From assembly GCF_900323885.1 (NCBI RefSeq), contig NZ_OOHJ01000015.1, forward strand, positions 496,001 to 560,000: a stretch of 64,000 bases of DNA, read 5' to 3'. This stretch comes from [Actinomadura] parvosata subsp. kistnae (GTDB lineage Bacteria > Actinomycetota > Actinomycetes > Streptosporangiales > Streptosporangiaceae). The translations under genes were made by a program, and so were the position numbers. The notes under the pieces were generated by a model. That model made no database searches and was not told the DNA's origin. It saw only the letters and a list, made by a program, of their open reading frames with translations. This document shows positions 33,219-41,274 of the stretch, piece by piece; position 1 is the first letter of the stretch; each line of letters begins with the position of its first letter.

Positions 33219-34265
33219 ATGAAGCAAGCCACCGCGGCGATCGTGAAGCCCCTGCCCGACCACCTGTTCAAGGTGCACGGCAACAGCGCCGAGATGCGCT
33301 GGGAAGCCATGGCGGGTCTCGGCTACCACACCCCCAACGACCGGTTCTTCGTCCGCAACCACACCTTCACCCCGCTCATCGACGTCACCACCTGGCGGCT
33401 GGGCATCCATGGGGCGGGCGTGCGATGTCCGCGCGCGTTCAGCTACGAGGAGCTGCGCGCCATGCCGTCGCGCACCTACGACGTGGCGATCGAGTGCGCG
33501 GGCAACGGCCGGCGCTTCTACCGGACGCAGCAGCACGACGGCGCCCCCGGCACGCAGTGGGGGCTGGGCGCGATCGGGGTGGCGCGGTGGCGCGGGGTGC
33601 CGCTCAAGTACCTGCTCGACCAGGCCGGGGTACGTCCGGAGGCGGTGGACGTGCTGCCCGTCGGGCTCGACGCGCCGTTCGAGGAGCACGGGCACGTACG
33701 CCGGCCGCTCCCCATCGGCAAGGCCATGGACGACGTGCTCGTCGCGTACGAGATGAACGGAGTCCCGCTCCCGCCCGATCACGGATTTCCAGCACGGCTG
33801 GTGGTGCCGGGATGGGTGGGAATAGCGTCCATCAAATGGCTCGGTGACATAGAAGTTTCCACTGAACCGCTCTTCACGCCGTGGAACACGGTCTTTTACC
33901 CGGACGTCACGACGCAGCCGGTGAAGAGCGCGTTCGAGCTTGCCTGGAATGCGCGACTGCCCGTCGCGGGCCCGCACATCCTGCACGGCCGATCATGGTC
34001 GGGGCGGGGCAGGATCGTGCGGGTGGAGGTCAGCTTCGACGGCGGGCTGACCTGGCGGACGGCCGAGCACCACGGTCAGCACCTGGTCAAGGCCTGGTTG
34101 CCCTGGCACGTCGCGTGGGCTCCACGGCGTACGGGCACCCGCCTGCTCATGGCGCGCGCCACCGACGAGACGGGCGCCACGCAACCGCTCACCACGCCGC
34201 GCCACCCGTTCGGATACCACTTCGACGCCGTCGTCCAACACCCCATTCACGTCGTCAATGGATAG
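33219..34265 (+). CDS. Molybdopterin-dependent sulfite oxidase-like oxidoreductase
   Basis: A 348-residue protein with the Moco-binding domain of the sulfite oxidase family. The molybdenum ligand Cys is in VAIECAGNGRRFYR (about residue 94). The dimerisation domain follows, with RIVRVEVSFDGGLTWRTAE. There is no heme domain and no twin-arginine signal peptide, so it is a cytoplasmic SorA/YedY-like relative whose electron acceptor is unknown. ATG 33219 follows AAGAGGTG. Neighbouring genes offer no redox partner. Confidence 0.85.
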   Translation: MKQATAAIVKPLPDHLFKVHGNSAEMRWEAMAGLGYHTPNDRFFVRNHTFTPLIDVTTWRLGIHGAGVRCPRAFSYEELRAMPSRTYDVAIECAGNGRRFYRTQQHDGAPGTQWGLGAIGVARWRGVPLKYLLDQAGVRPEAVDVLPVGLDAPFEEHGHVRRPLPIGKAMDDVLVAYEMNGVPLPPDHGFPARLVVPGWVGIASIKWLGDIEVSTEPLFTPWNTVFYPDVTTQPVKSAFELAWNARLPVAGPHILHGRSWSGRGRIVRVEVSFDGGLTWRTAEHHGQHLVKAWLPWHVAWAPRRTGTRLLMARATDETGATQPLTTPRHPFGYHFDAVVQHPIHVVNG

Positions 34266-34407
34266 GAAATTGTCACGGATCCGGGCTGAGCTGGAGCATT
34301 CCTTTATCCCGCGTACGGCGCACTCGAATTCATCTGGAAGACTCGGCCGGAAACCTTCCGGAAATCCCTTCATGTGATGCTGTCCATCCCAGGGAAAAGG
34401 AGAGCCG

Positions 34408-36513
34408 ATGCGCCAGCTGACCGCACTCGACGCCCAGTTCCTCAACGTCGAGACGCCGACGACCGCCGCACACGTGGCGGGCCTGGCGATCCTCGACCCG
34501 GCGGACGGAGCGGTCACCAGGAGCGCGCTGGCGGAGCTCCTCCTCGACCGGATCCACCTCTCCCCCGCGCTCAGCCTGCGCCTGGCGGAGGTGCCGCTCC
34601 GCCTCGACCACCCTTACTGGGCCGCCGACCCCGACTTCGACCTCGACCATCACCTCTTCGAGACCACCCTGCCCGAGCCGGGCGACCACTGGCAGCTCGC
34701 CGACACCGTCGCCCAGCTCCACGCCCGCCGGCTCGACCGCGCGCACCCGCTGTGGGAGATGCACCTCATCCACGGGCTGAACGACGGGCTGGTGGCCGTC
34801 TACACGAAGGTGCACCACGCCGCGATCGACGGCATCTCAGGCGCGGAAACCCTCGCCACCCTGCTCGACCTGACCCCCGACGGCCACCTGACCCCCAGAC
34901 GCCACTCCACGCCGGTAAGCGAGAGCGCCGAAGCGGTCAGCGGTGGCGGGGCAAACAACGGTGAGAGCGGGCCGGCGAGGGGCCGCGATGGTGGGGCCGC
35001 TGGCGGCGAAGGCGGGGCGGTGGGTGAGGGAGGTGCATGTGCCGGTGTCGCCGTGCGTGGGGGCCGCGCCGGGTCGGCTCGGGCGGGTTCCAGCAGGTCC
35101 AGGCAAGCGGCCCGCGACGCTCGTCCGGACGGCACGGGCCTGCACGATGCCCACCCGGACAACGCGCGTCCAAACGGCGCCCACCCGAACAACGCCAGCC
35201 CGAACGACGCCCACCCGAACGGGGCCAGCCCGAACGGCGCCTGCCTGAACAACGCGAGCCCGGACGGCGGGAGTCTGAATGACGCTCGCCCGAACGACGC
35301 GCGCCTGAGCGGCGCCCACCCGGACGACGCCCTCCCGAACGGCGCCCACCCGAACGGGGCCAGCCCGAATGACGTCCACCCGACCGGCGCCCACCCGAAC
35401 GGGGCCAGCCCGAACGACACGAGCCCGAACGACACGAGCCCGAACGACACGAGCCCGAACGGCGCCAATCCGGACGACGTGAGTCTGATCGGTGCTAGCC
35501 CTGACGACACCGGGCAGGTGGACAGTGGTGTGGGCAGCGTGGGTGACGAGGCGCCTGGTCTGGTTGGCATGTTGGCCGGGGCCGTGTTGCGGAGCGCTAC
35601 CCAGCCCGTCCGTGCGGTCCGGTCGGTGGTGAGGGCGGCGGGGGATCTGGATGTGATCCCCGTCGTGGGCGGGTTGCCGGGGGCGAGGCTGGTGGCCAGG
35701 GCGGCGCGGATGGTGGGGCGTGAAGGGCAGCGACGGCCCGAGTTGCCCAGTCTCGCCGCCCCCCGCACGCCGTTCAACGGCCCCATCAGCGCTCGCCGTC
35801 ACCTTTCGTTCGGCTCGGTGTCGCTCAAGGACGTCAAGAAGGTCGCCAAGGCCAACGGCGTGAGCGTGAACGACGTGGTGATGACCCTGTGCACGTCGGC
35901 CCTGCGCTCGTGGTTGTGCGAGCGGGACGCGTTGCCGGAGGCGCCGCTGGTCGTGGGGGTGCCGGTGGCGGTGCGTAAGGCGCAGGCGAAGGACCTGGTG
36001 GGGAACCAGATCTCGGCGATGGTGGCGCCCGTGCCGACGCACCTGTCCGACCCGAAGGAGCGTCTGCGGGAGGTGGGCGCCGCGATGGGCCGGGCCAAGC
36101 GGCGCTTCGCGGTGGCTCCGGCGACGTGGTTGAGCGAGCTGTGCTCGATCCTGCCGACGCCGGTCACGAGTCTCGCCACGCCGGCGATCTTCCGGTTGGC
36201 GGGCATGGCGTTCCCGCCGATCAACCTGATCATCAGCAACGTGCCGGGCCCACAGTTCCCCCTGTACCTGTGCGGCGGGCGGATCCTGTCGTACTACCCG
36301 CTGTCGGTGCTGACCGACCTGAGCGGCGGCCTGAACATTACCTGCTTCTCGTACGACGGCATGCTCGACTTCGGCATCGTGGCCTGCCCCGAGCGGGTGG
36401 ACGATGTGTGGGGCCTGCTGGTGCACCTGCGTACGGCGCTCGACGAGTTGCTAGACGAGCGAGTGGGCGATGAGTTCCGCGACGGCGTCGGGGTCGATCT
36501 GGTGGCCGGTTAG
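34408..36513 (+). CDS. Wax ester synthase / diacylglycerol acyltransferase with large repeat insert
   Basis: A 701-residue WS/DGAT protein, about 230 residues longer than usual. The catalytic HHxxxDG motif is HHAAIDG (residues 136-142), and the C-terminal domain has LIISNVPGPQFPLYLCGG and a PLWEMHLI segment. The family makes wax esters or triacylglycerol from acyl-CoA. Between the two halves (about residues 165-385) lies a Gly/Ala-rich stretch and then 25 pentapeptides like NGAHP or NDTSP. That insert sits where other members have a short linker, so the fold may survive. ATG follows AAGGAG. It overlaps the convergent TetR gene by 63 bp. Confidence 0.88.
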   Translation: MRQLTALDAQFLNVETPTTAAHVAGLAILDPADGAVTRSALAELLLDRIHLSPALSLRLAEVPLRLDHPYWAADPDFDLDHHLFETTLPEPGDHWQLADTVAQLHARRLDRAHPLWEMHLIHGLNDGLVAVYTKVHHAAIDGISGAETLATLLDLTPDGHLTPRRHSTPVSESAEAVSGGGANNGESGPARGRDGGAAGGEGGAVGEGGACAGVAVRGGRAGSARAGSSRSRQAARDARPDGTGLHDAHPDNARPNGAHPNNASPNDAHPNGASPNGACLNNASPDGGSLNDARPNDARLSGAHPDDALPNGAHPNGASPNDVHPTGAHPNGASPNDTSPNDTSPNDTSPNGANPDDVSLIGASPDDTGQVDSGVGSVGDEAPGLVGMLAGAVLRSATQPVRAVRSVVRAAGDLDVIPVVGGLPGARLVARAARMVGREGQRRPELPSLAAPRTPFNGPISARRHLSFGSVSLKDVKKVAKANGVSVNDVVMTLCTSALRSWLCERDALPEAPLVVGVPVAVRKAQAKDLVGNQISAMVAPVPTHLSDPKERLREVGAAMGRAKRRFAVAPATWLSELCSILPTPVTSLATPAIFRLAGMAFPPINLIISNVPGPQFPLYLCGGRILSYYPLSVLTDLSGGLNITCFSYDGMLDFGIVACPERVDDVWGLLVHLRTALDELLDERVGDEFRDGVGVDLVAG
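35143..35517. repeat. 15-bp tandem array (about 25 units) inside the WS/DGAT gene
   Basis: Units such as AACGGCGCCCACCCG or AACGACACGAGCCCG, each 15 bp, run without interruption for 375 bp and keep the reading frame. Runs of identical neighbours (three NDTSP in a row near 35,420) point to recent copying. Residue choice (Asn, Asp, Ala, His, Ser, Pro) is unlike the rest of the protein. Confidence 0.85.
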
Positions 36514-37281
36514 CTGGCAGAGGTTCTCCTGGTAGATGAGGATGGCGGCGAACGTGGCGGCCGCCACCTCCAGCCGGGCCGCGTCGCCGCGCGCGCCGGG
36601 CAGGGCCAGGCCGAGGGCGAACCGGGCGCGCCTGACCAGCTCGCCGTTGAGGCGTCCGAGGCGTTCCTTGACGGAGCCGTGCGTGTCGGCCTCCCGGGAC
36701 AGGATGCGCCGCATCGCGGGCGAGGCGCGCAGCGGCAGGACGCGCGCGAGTCTGGACAGCGTGCCCGCCAGGTCGCCCGGCACGGCGTCGACCTGGTCGT
36801 TCTCCTCGACGTGCGTGCGCTCGTCGACGAGGGCGACCAGTACGTCGATCTTGCGCGGGAAGTACTGGGAGATCAGGTCGCCGGGGACCTTCGCGAGTTT
36901 GGCGATGACCGTGGTCGGGGTGGCCGCGTAACCGCCGCACGCGAAGAGCTCCTCGGCCGCGTCCAGGATGCGGGTACGCACGTCGTTCAGGATGCCGGGG
37001 TGCCCCTCGTTCAAGATGCGCGTGCGCCCGTCGTCCGGGATGCCCGGACGCCCGTCGTTCAAGATGCGCGTGCGCCCGTCGTCCGGGATGCCCGGGTGCC
37101 GGTCGTCCGGAATGCGCGTGCGCCCATCGTCCGGGATGCCCGGGTGTCCGTCGTTCAAGATGCGCGTGCGCCCGTCGTCCGGGATGCCCGGGTGCCCATC
37201 GTCCAAGATGCGCGTGCGCCTGTCGTTCAGGATGCGGGGGTGCGCGTCGTTCAGGTTGCGCGTGTGCGCGTCACCGCTCAT
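36451..37281 (-). CDS. TetR-family regulator with an expanded N-terminal 8-residue repeat
   Basis: A 276-residue protein. The conserved TetR part begins RTRILDAAEELFACGGYAAT with recognition helices AKVPGDLISQYFPRK, and a ligand-binding domain follows. Before it come 12 units of 8 residues (RTRILNDG, HPGIPDDG and variants, residues 6-101). These resemble the first helix start RTRILDAA and look like tandem copies of it. ATG 37281 has GGAG upstream. A start at GTG 36981, immediately before RTRIL, would give a normal-length TetR without the repeat and cannot be excluded. The gene is divergent from a second TetR gene and ends inside the WS/DGAT gene. Confidence 0.75.
   Translation of the reverse strand: MSGDAHTRNLNDAHPRILNDRRTRILDDGHPGIPDDGRTRILNDGHPGIPDDGRTRIPDDRHPGIPDDGRTRILNDGRPGIPDDGRTRILNEGHPGILNDVRTRILDAAEELFACGGYAATPTTVIAKLAKVPGDLISQYFPRKIDVLVALVDERTHVEENDQVDAVPGDLAGTLSRLARVLPLRASPAMRRILSREADTHGSVKERLGRLNGELVRRARFALGLALPGARGDAARLEVAAATFAAILIYQENLCQLTGHQIDPDAVAELIAHSLV
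36979..37266. repeat. 24-bp minisatellite (12 copies) in the TetR gene
   Basis: Alternating 24-bp units (GTCGTTCAAGATGCGCGTGC-type and GTCGTCCGGGATGCCCGGGT-type on the plus strand) fill 288 bp. In frame they give R-T-R-I-L-N-D-G and H-P-G-I-P-D-D-G. The thirteenth, adjacent unit is the ordinary start of TetR helix 1, which suggests the array grew from it. Confidence 0.88.
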
Positions 37282-37423
37282 CACAGCTCCGCACCATAGC
37301 CCCACCTGCGGCCCGATCGCCATCTCCCGGGAGAGGGAGAGGGAGAGGCCGGTGCCGAGCTCTGCTCGGCCCTTTCGCCGAGCCCTCGTCGCCCCCGCCC
37401 GTCCGAGTCGGTGATGTAGCATG

Positions 37424-37441
37424 TGAGACGAAATTGTCTCA
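37424..37441. promoter_or_regulatory. Candidate TetR operator upstream of the TetR-MFS operon
   Basis: TGAGACGAAATTGTCTCA is an inverted repeat with perfect six-base arms (TGAGAC/GTCTCA) around a six-base A/T-rich centre. It lies 21 bp before the regulator's start, where a bound repressor would block the promoter of the regulator and efflux gene. Confidence 0.6.
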
Positions 37442-37462
37442 AACAATACGTAGGTGTCCATC

Positions 37463-38038
37463 ATGGCAGCGACACGTGACCAGATCATGAAGGCCGCGAT
37501 CCAGCACCTCAACGAGAGCCCGGCCGCGTCCATGGCCCAGCTCGCCGAGGCGGTCGGGATCAGCAGGGCCACCCTGCACCGCCACTTCAGCAGCCGCGAC
37601 GACCTGATGCTGGCCCTCGCCCACCGCGCCCACGACCAGTGGGAGGACCTGCAGACGAGCAGCGGCATGGTGGCCGCCACCGCGTCACAGGACCGGGCGG
37701 CGCTGGAGCGAGCGCTGAAAGCGCTGCTGGAGGGCCTGATCGAGGTGGCCGACGAGTACGGGTTCGGCCTGACCGACGACCGTCTCGCCACTCACCCCGA
37801 GCTGAAGCGGCGCGCCGACGAGCTGGAGGAGCGCGAGGTCGTCTTCTACGCCGCCGCCCAGCGCGCCGGCCTGCTGCGGGCCGACCTGCCGGCCCGCTGG
37901 ATCAGCAACACCGTGTTCGGGCTGCTCGTGGCCGTACGGGAGAGCCTGCGCAACGGCGACGTCGCCCGCCGGGACGTGGCGAGGCTGCTGCTCGACACGT
38001 TCCTGCACGGCGCCGCACCCGAGAAGGAGCGAGCATGA
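37463..38038 (+). CDS. TetR-family regulator of the adjacent MFS exporter
   Basis: A 191-residue protein. The helix-turn-helix is in residues 10-55 (MAQLAEAVGISRATLHRHFS is helix 2-3 with the YF/HF anchor). The rest is a helical ligand-binding domain. Its stop overlaps the MFS start (ATGA), so it is translated together with the exporter and probably represses it. A GTG at 37454 is an alternative start; ATG 37463 has AGGTG at a better distance. The palindrome at 37,424 is the likely binding site. Confidence 0.85.
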   Translation: MAATRDQIMKAAIQHLNESPAASMAQLAEAVGISRATLHRHFSSRDDLMLALAHRAHDQWEDLQTSSGMVAATASQDRAALERALKALLEGLIEVADEYGFGLTDDRLATHPELKRRADELEEREVVFYAAAQRAGLLRADLPARWISNTVFGLLVAVRESLRNGDVARRDVARLLLDTFLHGAAPEKERA

Positions 38039-39549
38039 CGATCACCACGCCGGCCGTCCCGACGAGGAGGCGATGGGCGGGCCTGGCGGTGCTGTCGGCC
38101 AGCGTGCTGCTCGTCGTCATGGACATGACCGTCCTGAACGTCGCCCTGCCCGCCATCTCGGCGGACCTGCGGCCGGAGTCCATCGAGCTGCTGTGGATGG
38201 TGGACGCGTACGCGCTGGTCCTGTCCGGGCTGCTCGTCACCGTGAGCGCGCTCGGCGACCGGTGGGGCCGCAAGCGGATGCTGATGACGGGGTTCGCGGT
38301 GTTCGGGCTGGCGTCGACGACCGTGCTGGCGGCCGACAGCCCGCTGGAGGTGATCGCGGTACGGGCGCTGCTCGGCGTCGGCGGCGCCATGATCATGCCG
38401 TCCACGCTGTCCATGATCCGGAACCTGTTCACCGACCCCGCCGAACGCGCCAAAGCCCTCGGCGTGTGGTCGGCCATGGCCGCCGTCGGCGCCGCACTGG
38501 GGCCGCTCGTGGCCGGGGTGCTGCTGGAACACTTCAGCTGGCACGCCGCGTTCCTCGTGAACGTGCCCGTCATGGTCCTCGCCATCGCGTTCGGCCTGTT
38601 CCTGCTGCCCGAGTCCAAGAACCCGAGGCCCGGACGCTGGGACGCCCTGGCCACACTGCTGTCCATGGCCGGCATGGTCGCCCTCGTCTACGCGATCAAG
38701 AACTTCGGCAAGTACGGCCTCACCTCCCCCGGCGCTCTCGTGGCGAGCGTGGTGGCGGTGGTGGCGCTGGGCTGGTTCGCGGTGCGGTGCCTGCGCAGGC
38801 CCGATCCGCTGCTGGAGCTCCGGCTCTTCCGCAGCGCGCCCTTCTCCGCCGGCGTCGTGACGGCGCTGATCACGTCAATCGCGATGGCGTCCGTATTGCT
38901 GCTGCTCGCGCAGTGGATGCAGCTCGTCCAAGGGTACGGGCCGCTGGAGGCCGGCGTCCGGCTGCTGCCCGCCGCGCTGGCCGCCGTCATCGCCTCACCG
39001 CTGGCGCCGTCGCTGGCCGCCCGCATCGGAGCCCGTACGGTGCTCGCCGGCGGGCTGGCCCTGACCGGGGTGGCGTTCCTGCTGCTGTTCGTCGTGCCGG
39101 GCCCGCTCGGGTACTGGACCGTCGCGGTCGCCCTCACCCTCGTCGGCCTCGGAAACGGGTCGCTCGCCATCGCCTCGGCCACCATCATGTCCGGCTCGCC
39201 ACCGGCCAAGTCGGGCAGCGCGGCCGCCATCGAGGAGACCAGCTACGAGCTGGGCGGAGCGCTCGGGGTGGCCGTCCTCGGAAGCGTCGCCGCCGCCGCC
39301 TACCGGAGCGAGGTGACGTACTCGGGGCCCGGGGCCGGCGTCGTGCGGGAGTCGCTGGGCGGGGCGCTCGACGTCGCCAAGGAACTGGGGGCGGCGGGCG
39401 GACGGCTCGCCGAGCAGGCCACCGCGGCGTTCACCAACTCCCTCACCCTGACCAGCGGGGTCGCGGCGCTGCTGCTGGCGGTGGGGGCGCTGGTGGTGTG
39501 GTGGCTCACCCCCCGCCACCTCGACTTGTCCGCCGCCGACCACCACTGA
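38035..39549 (+). CDS. MFS drug transporter (DHA2 / EmrB-QacA type, 14 TM)
   Basis: A 504-residue membrane protein with about 14 hydrophobic segments. Motif A is GDRWGRKRMLMTG between TM2 and TM3, motif C-like residues are near GVWSAMAAVGAALGPLVAGV, and motif D1 is MDMTVLNVALPAI. These mark proton-coupled multidrug exporters. Coupling with the upstream TetR regulator suggests induction by an exported compound. No biosynthetic genes lie beside it, so the natural substrate is unknown. The start ATG overlaps the regulator's stop. Confidence 0.9.
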   Translation: MTITTPAVPTRRRWAGLAVLSASVLLVVMDMTVLNVALPAISADLRPESIELLWMVDAYALVLSGLLVTVSALGDRWGRKRMLMTGFAVFGLASTTVLAADSPLEVIAVRALLGVGGAMIMPSTLSMIRNLFTDPAERAKALGVWSAMAAVGAALGPLVAGVLLEHFSWHAAFLVNVPVMVLAIAFGLFLLPESKNPRPGRWDALATLLSMAGMVALVYAIKNFGKYGLTSPGALVASVVAVVALGWFAVRCLRRPDPLLELRLFRSAPFSAGVVTALITSIAMASVLLLLAQWMQLVQGYGPLEAGVRLLPAALAAVIASPLAPSLAARIGARTVLAGGLALTGVAFLLLFVVPGPLGYWTVAVALTLVGLGNGSLAIASATIMSGSPPAKSGSAAAIEETSYELGGALGVAVLGSVAAAAYRSEVTYSGPGAGVVRESLGGALDVAKELGAAGGRLAEQATAAFTNSLTLTSGVAALLLAVGALVVWWLTPRHLDLSAADHH

Positions 39550-39735
39550 CCTGGACACGGGCCCGCCGGGCCGAGGGTGGCACAGGGGGCGGGTGCGTGA
39601 GAGGGGTCGGGCGCGCGCGGTCGGGGGCGAGGGAGGCACGGGCCGGTACGGGCGCCCCACGGATGCGAGGCGCTGAGTACGGGGGTCGGGACACGGGGGT
39701 GCGGGGGCATCGGGTGCGGGGCGGCGGGCTGCTGG

Positions 39736-39855
39736 GCGAGCCGAGGCTGGGCGAGCCGAGGCTGGGCGAGCCGAGGCTGGGCGAGCCGAGGCTGGGCGAG
39801 CCGAGGCTGGGCGAGCCGAGGCTGGGCGAGCCGAGGCTGGGCGAGCGGAGGCTGG
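39736..39855. repeat. 15-bp tandem array, 8 copies
   Basis: Seven identical copies of GCGAGCCGAGGCTGG and one final copy with a single change (GCGAGCGGAGGCTGG) are joined head to tail. Identity of the copies indicates recent expansion. It is intergenic, 187 bp after the MFS gene. Confidence 0.95.
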
Positions 39856-39870
39856 GCGCGTGGGGTGCTG

Positions 39871-40114
39871 GGGCGAGCGGAGGTTGGGGCGGCCCCGGCG
39901 GCAGGTGCAAGCGCGGCCGGAGGGCGCCGATCGTGATGCGGGGTGCCTGACCCGGCGGGCGCTGGGCGACGAGGGGCGGGGCAAGGGCGCAGGGACTCAC
40001 AAGCGGGGTGCTGGGCGAGGCGAGGCTGGACGCGGGTTGCTAGGCGAGCGGAGGCTCGGGCGGCCCCGGCGGGAGGTACAGGCGCAGGCGTGGGGCGCCG
40101 ATCGTGACGCAGGG
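39871..40114. repeat. Imperfect direct duplication of about 71 bp
   Basis: The segments 39,871-39,943 and 40,043-40,114 share GGCGAGCGGAGG, GGCGGCCCCGGCGG and GGCGCCGATCGTGA in the same order with scattered differences. They are 172 bp apart. The segment starts with the same GCGAGCGGAGG that closes the 15-bp array. Confidence 0.65.
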
Positions 40115-40435
40115 CGCAGAACCCCGCGGCGCGAGCGGCGCGAACCCCGGGGCGGGCGGCGCATGGGTCGCACGGGTTGCGGCGGGTGGGTCGGAGTCGC
40201 GCCGGGCGTGGCGAGCGGCGCGGAACTCGGCGTGCGCGGCAGGGGCGCGGGGCCGATCGAGCTGCGAAGGGGTGCGCGAAGCGGGCGCGGCAGCGCGAAG
40301 CGGGCGCGGCGGCTGGGGTGCATAACGCGGCGAAAGCGAGGAGGCGCAGCAGCGGGGCCGGCGGGCGAGTGCGGGGTCGGCGGCAGCGGGACGGATGGGA
40401 GTGCGGTCGGCGAATGGCCAGCCGCTGGCAGCATG

Positions 40436-40665
40436 GCGTAGGGACCGGTGGCCCGGCGGCCGGGACGGGAAGGCGTAGGGGCGGGCGGCCCGGCAGCCGG
40501 GACGGGAAGGCGTAGGGGCGGGCGGCCCGGCAGCCGGGACGGGAAGGCGTAGGGGCGGGCGGCCCGGCAGCCGGGACGGGAAGGCGTAGGGCGGGCGGCC
40601 CGGCAGCCGGGACGGGAAGGCGTAGGGGCCGGTGGCGCGGCGGCCGGGGCGGGGAAGGCGTGGGG
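40436..40665. repeat. 37-bp tandem array (five full copies) with a hairpin in each unit
   Basis: The unit begins CGGGACGGGAAGGCGTAGGG at 40,461, 40,498, 40,535, 40,572 and 40,608; partial copies flank it. Each unit contains CCCGG-CAG-CCGGG, able to form a hairpin. The fourth copy is one G shorter in a G4 run. The array ends at the stop codon of the XRE-family gene and may act as its terminator. Confidence 0.9.
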
Positions 40666-40666
40666 G

Positions 40667-41101
40667 TTAGCGGTCGGGGCCGGCGACCTGGTCGGCGACG
40701 CGGCCGATGCGGGCCAGGCGGGCCAGGGCCGGGCGGGCCAGGACCTCGCCGATGTCGTGCAGGGCGACGATGAGCTCCTCCACCCCGTCCAGCGGCATGT
40801 CCGGCTCTCTGTTCAGGAGGATTCCGCGGTAGTCCTCCGGGGAGACGGCGCCGCCGGGGAGTTCGATGCGGTCTTCCTCGGCGCGGAACAGCACCGGGAC
40901 GGACGTGTCGAGGACGAGGGCGAGGGCGGTCAGCTCCGCTGCGGTGAAGGAGCGTTGCCCGCGTTCGGCCTGGTGGACGGCCTGGCGGCTCCATGGCCGG
41001 TCGAGGTAGCGACCGAGGGCTTCGCCGAGCTCGGTCAGCGACATCCGGCGTTCGGCGCGCAGCCGGGCGATCTGCCGCCCGATGGCCTCTTCTACCCGCA
41101 T
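40667..41101 (-). CDS. XRE-family helix-turn-helix protein
   Basis: A 144-residue protein. Residues 4-75 form a Cro/C1-type helix-turn-helix (IGRQIARLRAERRMSLTELG; WSRQAVHQAERGQRSFTAAE). The C-terminal 60 residues are helical with no recognised domain. ATG 41101 follows GAGAGG, better than the longer frame to 41254, which would cross the neighbouring promoter. It is divergent from a STAS-domain gene and could regulate it. Confidence 0.75.
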   Translation of the reverse strand: MRVEEAIGRQIARLRAERRMSLTELGEALGRYLDRPWSRQAVHQAERGQRSFTAAELTALALVLDTSVPVLFRAEEDRIELPGGAVSPEDYRGILLNREPDMPLDGVEELIVALHDIGEVLARPALARLARIGRVADQVAGPDR

Positions 41102-41185
41102 CCCCACACCTCTCCAGCTTCTCCCCGTATCCTGCACCTCTCCAGCCCACTTGTCATTGTGCAGGATGACACCGACAGTCAGCCA

Positions 41186-41214
41186 TTGACGGACCGTGAG
41201 CGTCGCAGTACTGT
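41186..41214 (+). promoter_or_regulatory. Sigma-70 type promoter of the STAS gene
   Basis: TTGACG (41,186-41,191), a 17-bp spacer and TACTGT (41,209-41,214) match the housekeeping consensus well. The start codon follows about 60 bases downstream. This is one of the clearest vegetative promoters in the window. Confidence 0.6.
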
Positions 41215-41274
41215 GTAAATGCAGAGAGTTCCCCGTCAATGTAGTCGATGACATGAGCGATGGTGAGGCGCGAA

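Larger units (their letters stand above)
39550..40666. other. 1.1-kb extremely GC-rich intergenic region made largely of repeats
   Basis: No reading frame here has a plausible start, family motif or normal codon pattern; all open frames are low-complexity Arg/Pro/Ala/Gly strings. It holds a 15-bp array, an imperfect 71-bp duplication and a 37-bp array, described separately. It separates the MFS gene from the convergent XRE-family gene. Confidence 0.7.

Noticed and set aside
37282..37791. Upstream extension of the repeat-containing TetR gene
   Set aside because: It would run across the divergent TetR gene, its promoter and operator; the ATG at 37281 has its own ribosome site.
40104..40515. 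Short plus-strand frames in the GC-rich intergenic region
   Set aside because: Compositionally Arg/Gly only, no ribosome sites and no similarity to a known family that I recognise.
39736..40665. CRISPR-like array
   Set aside because: The repeats are contiguous with no unique spacers, and no cas genes are present.
39300..41150. A long minus-strand frame of about 600 codons over the MFS end, the repeats and the XRE gene start
   Set aside because: It reads through a real gene in the wrong frame and through repeats; the product is Arg/Pro/Ala low complexity with no family motif or start signal.
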